Of a stretch of 64,000 bases of DNA, positions 17,189 through 26,270 are shown in pieces. How positions within the stretch are numbered: the first letter of the stretch is position 1; every line of letters starts with the position of its first letter. The DNA is from Lachnospiraceae bacterium. GTDB taxonomy: Bacteria > Bacillota > Clostridia > Lachnospirales > Lachnospiraceae. The DNA lies in contig JAILQX010000008.1 in NCBI GenBank assembly GCA_024698705.1, positions 1 to 64,000 of the forward strand, given 5' to 3'. A model generated the notes under the pieces. That model saw only the letters and a program-made list of their open reading frames with translations. It searched no databases and had not been told where the DNA came from. The position numbers were made by a program, and so were the translations under genes.

Positions 17189-18982
17189 TTATTCAACGTC
17201 CTGAAGTGCTGCAAAGTCTTCTTCACCTGTTCTGACTTTGACAACTCTGCTGACGTTGTAAACGAAGATCTTTCCGTCGCCGATATGGCCTGTGTACAGA
17301 GCTTTCTTCACTGCTTCCACAACCTTATCGACAGGTATCGCGCTTACGATGACTTCTACCTTGATCTTTGGCAGGAGGGTTGCATCAAGCTCGACTCCTC
17401 TGTAATATTCGCCTGCACCTTTCTGAATACCGCAGCCCATAACCTGTGTGACCGTCATACCGGTAACACCGAGGTCGTTGAGAGCCTTTTTAAGATTATC
17501 AAATCGGGCAAGCTTTGCGATGATCGCAACCTTATGCATACCTGTATCAACGATCGCACCGTCCGCGATGGTGGTTTCTTTGACAACCTTGACAGCGGTA
17601 TTTTTCTGAAGTTCGGTCGCATTGTCATATTCGCCCTCACCGAGGTTTGTGTTGTCATTTATTTCCATCATACCTGACATGTCATGGATGGAGAAACCTG
17701 AGTATGCACTCGGAAGGCCGTGTTCCGTGATATCCAGACCTGTGATCTCCTCTTCTGCGGATGCTCTGAGGCCAAGTGTGAGCTTGATCACGGAGAATGT
17801 AATAAATATTGTAACCGCGGTCCATGCTGCGGTGCTGAGCATACCTAAGGCCTGAATACCAAGAAGCTTAAATCCGCCGCCGTAGAAAAGACCGAGAAGT
17901 TCCTGTCCGTTTTTATCTGCAAGTGCGTATGTGGGGGCAGTATTTGTGGCAAATAAACCGACTGCCAGTGTACCCCAGATACCGTTAAACATATGAACTG
18001 CAACGGCACCGACCGGATCATCCACATGGATGATATGATCGCAGAACCATACACCGAATACTACGAGTAAACCTGCAACAGCACCTATGATGATGGCGCC
18101 TGTTGCATCAACAACGTCACAGGGAGCCGTTATGGCTACAAGACCTGCAAGTGATGCGTTCAGACACATTGAAACATCGGGTTTGCCGTATCTGATCCAT
18201 GTAAATATCATACATACGACCGTTGCGATAGCCGGAGCGATAGTGGTTGTTACAAATATAGCGCCGAGCTGTTCAACAGTAGTAGCAGCAGCTCCGTTGA
18301 AACCGTACCAGCCGAGCCACAGTATAAATACACCGAGGGCTGCGAGCGGGAGGTTATGACCGGGGAATGCATTGACTTTGGTAATCTTACCGTCTTTGTC
18401 CTTTTCAAACTTTCCGATACGGGGACCGAGCATTGCGGCACCGATGAGTGCGCAGATACCGCCGACCATATGTATGCAGTTTGAACCGGCAAAATCATGG
18501 AAGCCTATTGCTGCCAGCCAGCCGCCACCCCATGTCCAGTGAGCCTCGATCGGATATATGACTGCCGAGATCACTGCCGAATATACACAATATGATATGA
18601 ATCTTGTTCTTTCAGCCATGGATCCCGAAACGATCGTTGCCGTCGTTGCACAGAAGACAAGGTTGAATACGAAGTTTGACCAGTCAAAGCTTGCATAATT
18701 TGTAAACACATCGAAGTTTGGTTTTCCGAGAAAACCGAAAAGCATGTCTTCACCGAGGAACAAGCCAAAACCTATAAGAACAAATGTGACAGTACCTATA
18801 CAAAAATCCATAAGGTTTTTCATAATGATATTGCCGGCGTTCTTGGCCCTGGTAAAACCTGTCTCACACATTGCAAAGCCTGCCTGCATCCAGAATACAA
18901 GGGCGGCTCCGATGAGGAACCAGACTCCGAATACCTGATCGGAGATCAGTTCAAGAACTAAACTTTTGATACTTTCATCCAT
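17189..18982 (-). CDS. AmtB ammonium transporter fused to a PII (GlnK-like) domain
   Basis: The 597-residue fusion has an 11-helix Amt domain at residues 1-410. It shows the N-terminal FWMQAGFAMCETGF helix, WTWGGGWLAA, the Asp of HDFAGSNCIHMVGG, and the twin His residues (CIHMVGG and VAVHMFNGIWG). A linker of about 70 residues follows, then a full PII domain from residue 482 (GMTVTQVMGCGIQKG, EYYRG, GHIGDGKIFVY, RTGEED). In the PII T-loop Tyr46 is present, but the uridylylation Tyr51 is replaced by Leu. In most bacteria GlnK is a separate protein that plugs AmtB. Here sensor and channel are joined, so regulation is intramolecular. It diverges from gltBD and has its own hairpin leader. Confidence 0.96.
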   Translation of the reverse strand: MDESIKSLVLELISDQVFGVWFLIGAALVFWMQAGFAMCETGFTRAKNAGNIIMKNLMDFCIGTVTFVLIGFGLFLGEDMLFGFLGKPNFDVFTNYASFDWSNFVFNLVFCATTATIVSGSMAERTRFISYCVYSAVISAVIYPIEAHWTWGGGWLAAIGFHDFAGSNCIHMVGGICALIGAAMLGPRIGKFEKDKDGKITKVNAFPGHNLPLAALGVFILWLGWYGFNGAAATTVEQLGAIFVTTTIAPAIATVVCMIFTWIRYGKPDVSMCLNASLAGLVAITAPCDVVDATGAIIIGAVAGLLVVFGVWFCDHIIHVDDPVGAVAVHMFNGIWGTLAVGLFATNTAPTYALADKNGQELLGLFYGGGFKLLGIQALGMLSTAAWTAVTIFITFSVIKLTLGLRASAEEEITGLDITEHGLPSAYSGFSIHDMSGMMEINDNTNLGEGEYDNATELQKNTAVKVVKETTIADGAIVDTGMHKVAIIAKLARFDNLKKALNDLGVTGMTVTQVMGCGIQKGAGEYYRGVELDATLLPKIKVEVIVSAIPVDKVVEAVKKALYTGHIGDGKIFVYNVSRVVKVRTGEEDFAALQDVE

Positions 18983-19044
18983 AATATTTTCTCCTCTCTT
19001 CTATTGGGGAAGAAACGCGCGCCTGTTCCGATCTTTAAGAAAAG

Positions 19045-19084
19045 AAAAAGCGCCGCTGAACTGTTCGTTCAGTGACGCCTTTGC
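19045..19084 (-). promoter_or_regulatory. hairpin leader of the amt-PII transcript
   Basis: On the minus strand the 5' leader reads GCAAAGGCGTCACTGAAC, a short loop, then GTTCAGCGGCGCTTTTT: a stem closing with GCGC and a U-run. It starts about 10 bases after the predicted transcription start. Its outer sequences (GCAAAGGCGT and GCGCTTTTT) are the same as in the gltB leader on the other strand, which suggests a common attenuation mechanism. Confidence 0.7.
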
Positions 19085-19097
19085 CTTTATGCGGTGT

Positions 19098-19126
19098 AGT
19101 CTATCGCAGTGAAAATGATTTGTCAA
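19098..19126 (-). promoter_or_regulatory. sigma-A promoter of the amt-PII gene
   Basis: On the minus strand TTGACA (19126-19121), a 17-base spacer, then TAGACT (19103-19098). Confidence 0.75.
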
Positions 19127-19151
19127 CACTTTTTTTGAAAAAAATTTTTTC

Positions 19152-19180
19152 TTGACACGATAAAGGCATAGGCATAAAAT
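19152..19180 (+). promoter_or_regulatory. sigma-A promoter of gltBD
   Basis: TTGACA (19152-19157), a 17-base spacer, then TAAAAT (19175-19180). The predicted start near 19187 is only a few bases before the leader hairpin. Confidence 0.8.
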
Positions 19181-19192
19181 AGCGGAAAAGAG

Positions 19193-19248
19193 CAAAGGCG
19201 TTCAATGAATGCAGAAGTTGTCTTCTGATTCATGAGCGCTTTTTTTGT
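19193..19248 (+). promoter_or_regulatory. hairpin leader of the gltBD transcript
   Basis: The leader reads CAAAGGCGTTCA, then a long stem ATGAAT-g-CAGAAG with a UUGU loop pairing to CTTCTG-ATTCAT, then GAGCGCTTTTTTT. It can form a terminator-like hairpin directly at the transcript start. It shares the flanks CAAAGGCGT and GCGCTTTTT with the divergent amt leader. It also encodes a seven-codon frame (MNAEVVF) with no ribosome binding site, which is probably chance. Confidence 0.7.
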
Positions 19249-19292
19249 TGCAGACTTTCAGGTATTTCCAAAAGAAAGAGAGGCAGTACGTT

Positions 19293-22200
19293 ATGAAAAA
19301 AATGTCGGATCCGAGTCTTAATTATGACAGAGAGCATGATGCCTGCGGTATAGGTGCGGTAGTCAATATAGACGGTCATGCGGATCATAAGGTTGTGGAT
19401 GATGCATTGCATATAGTTGAAAAACTGGAACATCGTGCCGGAAAAGATGCCACCGGAGAGGTTGGTGACGGTGTGGGTATCCTGGTACAGATCTCACATG
19501 ACTTCTTTAAGAAGGCAGCGGATGAATGCGGTATAGCACTTAAGGAAGCGAGAGATTACGGTATAGGAATGCTGTTCCTTCCTTCAGATGAACTCGGAAG
19601 AAAATTTGAAATGCGTATGCTCGAGGTCATCGCAGGAAAAGAGCATGTAAAGGTCCTCGGCTGGAGAAAGGTTCCGACGGATCCTTCGGTACTTGGTAAA
19701 AAAGCATTGGACAGCATGCCGTGCATCATGCAGTGCTTTATGGAAAGACCTGAGGATGTTGAAAGAGGTATTGACTTCGACCGGAAACTTTATGTTATAA
19801 GACGTGAATTTGAGCACAGTTCGGAACATACATATATCTGTTCGCTTTCATCAAGGACAGTTGTTTATAAGGGAATGTTCCTTGTAGGACAGCTGAGGAG
19901 ATTCTATAAGGATCTTCAGAGTAAAGCATATAAGTCAGCGATAGCCCTGGTACATTCGAGATTTTCCACCAATACAAACCCGAGCTGGGAAAGAGCGCAT
20001 CCGTATCGTTTCCTTGCGCATAACGGGGAAATAAACACGATCCGAGGCAACAGCGACAGGATGCTCGCGAGAGAGGAGACGATGACGTCGCCTTATCTTC
20101 AGGATTCCATCGCAAAGATCTACCCTGTCATAGCCGGAAGCGGCTCGGATTCCGCAATGCTGGACAATACTCTGGAATTCATGTACATGAACGGGATGGA
20201 ACTGCCCTTAGCCATAATGGCACTCGTTCCGGAACCGTGGAAATATAATCGTTTCATGAGCGAGGAAAAGAAGGATTTCTATCATTACTACGCGACGATG
20301 ATGGAGCCATGGGACGGACCTGCGGCACTTCTGTTTACCGACGGAGATATGTTCGGAGCAACGCTTGACCGTAACGGCTTGAGACCGTCAAGATATTACA
20401 TCACGGATGATAACAGACTGATACTTTCTTCGGAAGTGGGAGTACTGCCCATAGAGCCTGAGAAGATCGTAAAGAAATCAAGACTCACACCGGGACGTAT
20501 CCTTCTCGTGGATACCGTTCAGAAGAGGATAATCTCGGATGATGAGTGCAAGGAATATTACGCAAACCGCAAACCCTACGGCGAGTGGCTGGACAGCAAC
20601 CTTATACATCTTTCAAAACTGTCTATACCCAATCACAAGGTGCCCAGTGAGCCTCAGGAGGAGAGAGACAAACTTTACAGGGTATTCGGCTACAGCTATG
20701 AAGAGGTCAAAAATGACATCCTCTTTATGGCAAAAGAAGGGGTGGAAAGAACCGTTTCAATGGGACACGACGTGCCGCTCGCCGTTCTTTCCGAGCATCA
20801 TCAGATATTGTTCTGGTATTTTAAACAGCAGTTTGCACAGGTAACAAATCCGCCCATAGATTCGCTCCGTGAGAAGATCGTAACGGATACAACGGTCTAT
20901 ATCGGCTCAGACGGCGACCTGCTCAGGGAAAAGGGCGACAACTGCACGGTCCTCGAGGTCAACAATCCTATCCTTTCCGGTGTGGATCTCATGAAGATCA
21001 GATCGCTCGATCAAAAAGGCTTTAAGGCGGATACGGTCTCATTGCTTTACTATAAGCACACCTCACTCGCAAGAGCGGTAGAACAGTTATATGTAGCCGT
21101 TGACAGGACCGTTTCGAAGGGTGCAAATATCATCATACTTTCAGACAGGGGAGTGGACGAGAACCATGTTCCGATCCCTTCATTGCTCGCGGTATCGGCT
21201 GTTGAACAACATCTTGTACGCACAAAGAAGAGAACAGCGGTCTCACTCATCCTTGAGAGTGGTGAGATCAGGGATGTACATCAGGCAGCATGCATTCTCG
21301 GCTTCGGAGCGAGAGCGCTCAACCCTTATCTTGCACATGAATGCATAGGTGAACTGATCGACATAGGCCTTCTTGATAAGGATTTCCACACCGCAGTCGA
21401 TGATTATGACAATGCGCTCTTAAAGGGCGTGGTCAAGATCGCGGCGAAGATGGGTATTTCCACGATCCAGTCATATCAGTCCGCAAGGATATTTGAGGCC
21501 ATAGGTCTGGATAGCGAGGTCATAGACAAATATTTTACAGGTACGGTCAGCCGTGTCGGCGGTATCGGTATAAAGGAAATAGAAGAGGGCATAGCCTACA
21601 GGCACGATCATGCATTTGATCCGATGGGACTTTCTGTGGATACATCGCTTGACAGCATCGGCTTCCACAGCTTAAGGAGCGGCGAAGATAAGGAGGATCA
21701 TCTGTACAATCCGACAGCAATAGTACTTTTGCAGCAGGCTGTAAGGACAGGTGATTACGAGCTCTTTAAGAAATATACAGCCCTTGTCGATGACAAACAG
21801 CATCCGCACACGTTGCGAGGCTTACTGGAATTTGTATCCGCAGGTGAGGCGGTCCCGATAGATAAGGTCGAGAGTGTTGACAGTATAGTTAAGAGATTTC
21901 AGGTGGGTGCCATGAGCTACGGTTCTCTGTCCGAGGAGGCTCACGAGACCATTGCGATAGCCATGAACAGGCTCGGCGGCAAGTCAAACACCGGTGAAGG
22001 CGGAGAAGCAACATACCGCTTCGGTACGGAGAAGAACAGTGCGGTGAAGCAGGTTGCGAGCGGCAGGTTCGGTGTTACCGAAAGATACCTTCTCAGCGCG
22101 AAGGAGATCCAGATCAAGATGGCACAGGGTGCCAAGCCGGGTGAAGGAGGAAATCTTCCGGGCAAAAAGGTTTATCCCTGGGTCGCAAAGACAAGGCATT

Positions 22201-23834
22201 CAACACCGGGCGTCCAGCTTATTTCCCCACCGCCGCATCATGATATCTATTCGATAGAAGATCTGGCGCAGCTCATATACGATCTTAAAAATGCAAACCG
22301 TCTGGCGCGTATTTCGGTCAAACTCGTATCAGAAGCGGGAGTGGGAACGATAGCATCGGGTGTAGCCAAGGCAGGAGCCCAGGTGGTGCTCATATCGGGT
22401 TATGACGGAGGAACAGGCGCAGCACCGTTCTCATCCGTTCATTCGGCAGGCCTGCCGTGGGAACTGGGTGTAGCCGAGACTCATCAGGCGCTTATTGAAA
22501 ACGGTCTGAGGAGCAGGGTAAGGATCGAGACCGACGGAAAGCTAATGAGCGGAAGGGATGTGGCGATCGCCGCATTGCTGGGTGCCGAGGAATTCGGTTT
22601 TGCAACAGCTCCTCTCGTATCATTGGGCTGCATGATGATGAGGGTATGTTCGAAGGATACGTGTCCTGTCGGTATAGCGACCCAGAACAGTAAACTCAGG
22701 AAACGTTTCAGCGGAAAGCCGGAATATGTCATGAACTTTATGAGATTCATAGCTCAGGAACTGAGGGAGATAATGGCAGAGCTCGGTTTTACATCCGTGG
22801 ATGAGATGATAGGAAGGACCGATTGCCTGAAGAAACGTGAGGCTCAGATACATTCGAGAGCGGCAAGCGTTTATCTCGGGATGATACTCAATCCGGAGTA
22901 TGCACATAAGGATAAATGCAGGTATGACAAAAAAGACATCTATGATTTCAAACTGGATAAAACACCGGATGAATCCATATTGCTTCCTTGGTTTGAAAAG
23001 GTAAAGGATGAGGTCGGAAACAGACCGTCCATAGAAGTTACGGTCGACAGTACCGACAGAACTTTCGGAACGATACTGGGTTCGGAAATACTCAAAAAAT
23101 ACGGTGATGAGGAGCATCCTCTTGCCGAGGACAGTTTTACGGTAAACTGCAAAGGCGGAGGCGGCCAGTCCTTCGGTGCATTTATACCGACGGGTCTTAC
23201 ACTCAGGCTTTCCGGTGATGCCAATGACGGATTCGGTAAGGGATTGTCAGGAGGAAAGCTGGTACTTACACCGCCGAAGGGATCATCGTTTAAGGCGGAT
23301 GAAAATATCATAGTCGGAAATGTCGCATTGTACGGAGCAACCTCCGGAAAAGCATATATCTGCGGTATCGCAGGTGAGAGATTCTGTGTACGTAATTCGG
23401 GAGCGGTTGCCGTAGCGGAGGGCTGCGGTGATCACGGACTTGAATATATGACAGGCGGAAGGGCTGTCATACTCGGTGATACAGGCAAGAACTTTGCGGC
23501 AGGCATGAGCGGCGGTATAGCATATGTCCTTGATAAGGACCATACACTGTATCGCAGGATAAACAAGGACATGATAGGAATGTCCGATGTGAAGGAGAAG
23601 TTCGAGATAGATGAACTGAGAAACATTCTGACCGATTACGAGAAGGAAACGGGTTCGGAAAAGTGTAAAGAAATACTGGAAAACTTTGAGACTTATCTGC
23701 CTGATTTCAAGAGAATAGTTCCTACGGATTATCACAGGATAATCGTTGCCATAGCAAGTCATGAGGAACAGGGAATGTCCCATGAGGAAGCGGAGCTGGA
23801 AGCCTTCAAAGAGGTTACCGGAAGTATATTTTAA
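19293..23834 (+). CDS. gltB: glutamate synthase large subunit
   Basis: The 1513-residue enzyme makes two glutamates from glutamine and 2-oxoglutarate. It begins with a short propeptide, and the nucleophile Cys18 (HDACGIGAV) becomes the new N-terminus of the class II amidotransferase domain (to about residue 430). The central and FMN synthase domains follow, with YGSLSEEAHE, GEGGE, and the 3Fe-4S cysteines in GCMMMRVCSKDTCPVGIA. The C-terminal GXGXG helix domain ends the protein. ATG 19293 is preceded by AAGAGAGG; an upstream in-frame start at 19245 overlaps the leader hairpin and is not preferred. It works with GltD and shares regulation with amt. Confidence 0.97.
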   Translation: MKKMSDPSLNYDREHDACGIGAVVNIDGHADHKVVDDALHIVEKLEHRAGKDATGEVGDGVGILVQISHDFFKKAADECGIALKEARDYGIGMLFLPSDELGRKFEMRMLEVIAGKEHVKVLGWRKVPTDPSVLGKKALDSMPCIMQCFMERPEDVERGIDFDRKLYVIRREFEHSSEHTYICSLSSRTVVYKGMFLVGQLRRFYKDLQSKAYKSAIALVHSRFSTNTNPSWERAHPYRFLAHNGEINTIRGNSDRMLAREETMTSPYLQDSIAKIYPVIAGSGSDSAMLDNTLEFMYMNGMELPLAIMALVPEPWKYNRFMSEEKKDFYHYYATMMEPWDGPAALLFTDGDMFGATLDRNGLRPSRYYITDDNRLILSSEVGVLPIEPEKIVKKSRLTPGRILLVDTVQKRIISDDECKEYYANRKPYGEWLDSNLIHLSKLSIPNHKVPSEPQEERDKLYRVFGYSYEEVKNDILFMAKEGVERTVSMGHDVPLAVLSEHHQILFWYFKQQFAQVTNPPIDSLREKIVTDTTVYIGSDGDLLREKGDNCTVLEVNNPILSGVDLMKIRSLDQKGFKADTVSLLYYKHTSLARAVEQLYVAVDRTVSKGANIIILSDRGVDENHVPIPSLLAVSAVEQHLVRTKKRTAVSLILESGEIRDVHQAACILGFGARALNPYLAHECIGELIDIGLLDKDFHTAVDDYDNALLKGVVKIAAKMGISTIQSYQSARIFEAIGLDSEVIDKYFTGTVSRVGGIGIKEIEEGIAYRHDHAFDPMGLSVDTSLDSIGFHSLRSGEDKEDHLYNPTAIVLLQQAVRTGDYELFKKYTALVDDKQHPHTLRGLLEFVSAGEAVPIDKVESVDSIVKRFQVGAMSYGSLSEEAHETIAIAMNRLGGKSNTGEGGEATYRFGTEKNSAVKQVASGRFGVTERYLLSAKEIQIKMAQGAKPGEGGNLPGKKVYPWVAKTRHSTPGVQLISPPPHHDIYSIEDLAQLIYDLKNANRLARISVKLVSEAGVGTIASGVAKAGAQVVLISGYDGGTGAAPFSSVHSAGLPWELGVAETHQALIENGLRSRVRIETDGKLMSGRDVAIAALLGAEEFGFATAPLVSLGCMMMRVCSKDTCPVGIATQNSKLRKRFSGKPEYVMNFMRFIAQELREIMAELGFTSVDEMIGRTDCLKKREAQIHSRAASVYLGMILNPEYAHKDKCRYDKKDIYDFKLDKTPDESILLPWFEKVKDEVGNRPSIEVTVDSTDRTFGTILGSEILKKYGDEEHPLAEDSFTVNCKGGGGQSFGAFIPTGLTLRLSGDANDGFGKGLSGGKLVLTPPKGSSFKADENIIVGNVALYGATSGKAYICGIAGERFCVRNSGAVAVAEGCGDHGLEYMTGGRAVILGDTGKNFAAGMSGGIAYVLDKDHTLYRRINKDMIGMSDVKEKFEIDELRNILTDYEKETGSEKCKEILENFETYLPDFKRIVPTDYHRIIVAIASHEEQGMSHEEAELEAFKEVTGSIF

Positions 23835-23866
23835 AAGCCGAAAGTGCAAGCGAAAGGAGGTTCAAA

Positions 23867-25336
23867 ATGGGGAAGATCACAGGGTTTCTGGAATATGAAA
23901 GAGAAGACAGTCCGGAGGTAAGCCCGAAGGAAAGAATATGCAATTTTAATGAATTTCATCACTATAAAAACGAAGAAGAGCGCCGCACACAGGCAGCCAG
24001 ATGTATGGAATGCGGAGTACCGTTCTGTCAGTCTGCCATGGTGCTTAAGGGTATGGTGGTCGGATGTCCTCTTCATAATCTCATACCCGAATGGAATGAT
24101 GCGATCTATCTTGGTCACGACAAGCATGCACTCAAGAGGCTCTTAAAGACAAATCCGTTTCCGGAATTTACAGGAAGAGTCTGTCCGGCATTGTGTGAGA
24201 AAGCATGTATCTGCGGAATGAACGATGCACCGGTGACGATAAAGGAAAATGAACTGTATATCATCGAGCAGGCATTTGCCAATGACAGTATGCAGCCGCG
24301 GACAAGTGAGACAAAGAGCGGGAAAAAAGTCGCTGTCGTAGGAAGCGGACCTTCGGGTCTTGCAGCGGCGGATACGCTCAACAGGCGCGGACATTCGGTG
24401 ACTGTTTACGAAAGAGACGACAATATAGGCGGGCTTTTGATGTACGGGATACCAAACATGAAGCTCGAGAAGGATATAGTGCTCAGAAGACGAAAACTCA
24501 TGGAGGAGGAAGGTGTCGTATTCAAGACCGGCTGTAATGTGGGTGAAAATGTGGATGCGAACGAACTGATCGATGAATATGATGCGGTCGTTCTGTGCTG
24601 CGGTGCTAAGAAAGCAAGAGCACTCACGGCACCGGGAATGGAAGGCACAAAGGGCATAAGCTATGCCGTGGATTTCCTCGGAAGGGTCACAAAGGAACTT
24701 ACGGGCAAAGGTATCAGCCACGAGCTCGAGACACAGGTAAAAGATAAACACGTGGTCGTAGTTGGCGGCGGCGATACGGGAAATGACTGTATCGGAACCG
24801 TTATAAGACTCGGCTGTGCAAGCGTTACCGCACTCGAGATGATGCCGAAGCCTCCGGTCGAAAGACGGGCCGATAATCCTTGGCCGGAATGGCCCAAAAC
24901 GCTGAGAACCGATTACGGGCATGATGAAGCAAGTGCATTATTCGGCAAAGATCCCAGGGTATTTGAGACTACCGTAAAAGAAGTCATTGCATCCAAGGGA
25001 AAGATAAAAGAGCTTAAGACTGTAAAATGCGGATTTAAAGAAGGAAAACTTGTTGAAACAGAAGGCAGTGAACAGATCATCAAATGCGACCTGCTGCTCA
25101 TAGCTGCTGGTTTTGTCGGTGCCGAAGATTATCTTCCCAAAGCGTTAAAACTTGAACTGACACAGAGAAATACGGTAAAGACCGTTGCGGATACCGGCTA
25201 TGCGACAGGTAAGGAAAAGGTATTTACGGCAGGTGACATGCACAGGGGACAGTCTCTTGTGGTATGGGCAATAGCCGAAGGAAAGGCATGCGCCAGAGAG
25301 GTGGATGCATATCTGATGGGTTATACCAACCTGTAA
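23867..25336 (+). CDS. gltD: glutamate synthase small subunit
   Basis: The 489-residue NADPH-dependent flavoprotein supplies electrons to GltB. The N-terminal cysteines RCMECGVPFCQ, VGCPLHNLIPEWND and GRVCPALCEKAC bind Fe-S clusters. An FAD dinucleotide motif VAVVGSGPSGLAAA lies near residue 150 and an NADPH motif VVVVGGGDTGNDC near 300. It starts 32 bases after gltB with a perfect AAAGGAGG site, so it is co-transcribed with gltB. Confidence 0.97.
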   Translation: MGKITGFLEYEREDSPEVSPKERICNFNEFHHYKNEEERRTQAARCMECGVPFCQSAMVLKGMVVGCPLHNLIPEWNDAIYLGHDKHALKRLLKTNPFPEFTGRVCPALCEKACICGMNDAPVTIKENELYIIEQAFANDSMQPRTSETKSGKKVAVVGSGPSGLAAADTLNRRGHSVTVYERDDNIGGLLMYGIPNMKLEKDIVLRRRKLMEEEGVVFKTGCNVGENVDANELIDEYDAVVLCCGAKKARALTAPGMEGTKGISYAVDFLGRVTKELTGKGISHELETQVKDKHVVVVGGGDTGNDCIGTVIRLGCASVTALEMMPKPPVERRADNPWPEWPKTLRTDYGHDEASALFGKDPRVFETTVKEVIASKGKIKELKTVKCGFKEGKLVETEGSEQIIKCDLLLIAAGFVGAEDYLPKALKLELTQRNTVKTVADTGYATGKEKVFTAGDMHRGQSLVVWAIAEGKACAREVDAYLMGYTNL

Positions 25337-25541
25337 GAACCATGAAAACAGAATAATATACGATATATCGGACATATCAGCTAAGCATTTATCTGTTACA
25401 AGTCGCTCAAATATGTTACAATGTTCTCTGACTTGCGTGAAGAATGTGTCTGGTTTTCCATGAAAACCTGACATGTAGCCCGAGTCGTTTGGAGAAGCCA
25501 AAATATAGATCGGCGAGGGTTCTGTAAAGGGAGGAATAACA

Positions 25542-26255
25542 ATGTACGAATATGAGAGCAGGATCGGTTTCAGTCACTGTGATGCCACAAATAAGCTGGA
25601 GCTGACCGGTCTTATAGATATGATGCAGGATTGTTCCACATTTCATTCGGAGGATCTGGGCGTTGGTTTTGATGAACTTGAAAAAAGAGATTTCAGATGG
25701 GTCATCAATTATTGGGAAATAGATATAGACCGTCTTCCCCGAATGTGTGAGAGAGTTACGGTGGGAACATTTCCGCACGAAGTAAAGGGCTTTTTTGCAT
25801 ACAGGAATTTCTGTGTGAAGAAAGACGGTGAGTTTCTTGTAAAAGCCAATACCATGTGGACATTTCTGAACATGAAGACAGGATTGCCGGCCAAGATACC
25901 CGAAGATATAAGAACGGCATACACGATGGAAGAGAAGTTGGACATGGAATACGGCCCGAGAAAGGTAGATATCCCCGAAGCCTGTGAGCATTACGAGAGA
26001 GAGCCGATAAGGGTCCTGCCGCATCATCTTGACGGCAATAAGCATGTCAATAACGGGCAGTATGTCAAACTTGGGCTTGCGGCTATAGAAGATGAAACAG
26101 ATATATCAAAGTGTAAGAGATTCAGGATAGATTACAGAAAACAGGCCAAACTGGGTGATACGATCATTCCCGTCATATACAAAGGCGAAAAGATAACGAT
26201 CGCACTCAACAATGAAGACGGTGAGGCATATTCGGTAATGGAGATAACACTTTGA
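25542..26255 (+). CDS. acyl-ACP thioesterase
   Basis: The 237-residue protein has the two-hotdog layout of the acyl-ACP thioesterase family. The N-terminal half has ATNKLELTGLIDMMQDCS and LPRMCERVTVGTFPHEVKGF. The C-terminal half has HLDGNKHVNNGQYVKL, with the conserved Asn and His of the catalytic site. It hydrolyses acyl-ACP to free fatty acid and in Firmicutes adjusts membrane lipid or short-chain release. The GGGAGGAATAAC site is strong. Upstream, 205 non-coding bases include GTTACAAT (-10-like) and a small GGTTTTC-CAT-GAAAACC hairpin. Confidence 0.92.
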   Translation: MYEYESRIGFSHCDATNKLELTGLIDMMQDCSTFHSEDLGVGFDELEKRDFRWVINYWEIDIDRLPRMCERVTVGTFPHEVKGFFAYRNFCVKKDGEFLVKANTMWTFLNMKTGLPAKIPEDIRTAYTMEEKLDMEYGPRKVDIPEACEHYEREPIRVLPHHLDGNKHVNNGQYVKLGLAAIEDETDISKCKRFRIDYRKQAKLGDTIIPVIYKGEKITIALNNEDGEAYSVMEITL

Positions 26256-26270
26256 GTGTGTGAGGTTGAT

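Noticed and set aside
24143..24922. 259-codon minus-strand frame within gltD
   Set aside because: It is antisense to a confident gene, with no ribosome binding site and a composition typical of shadow frames.
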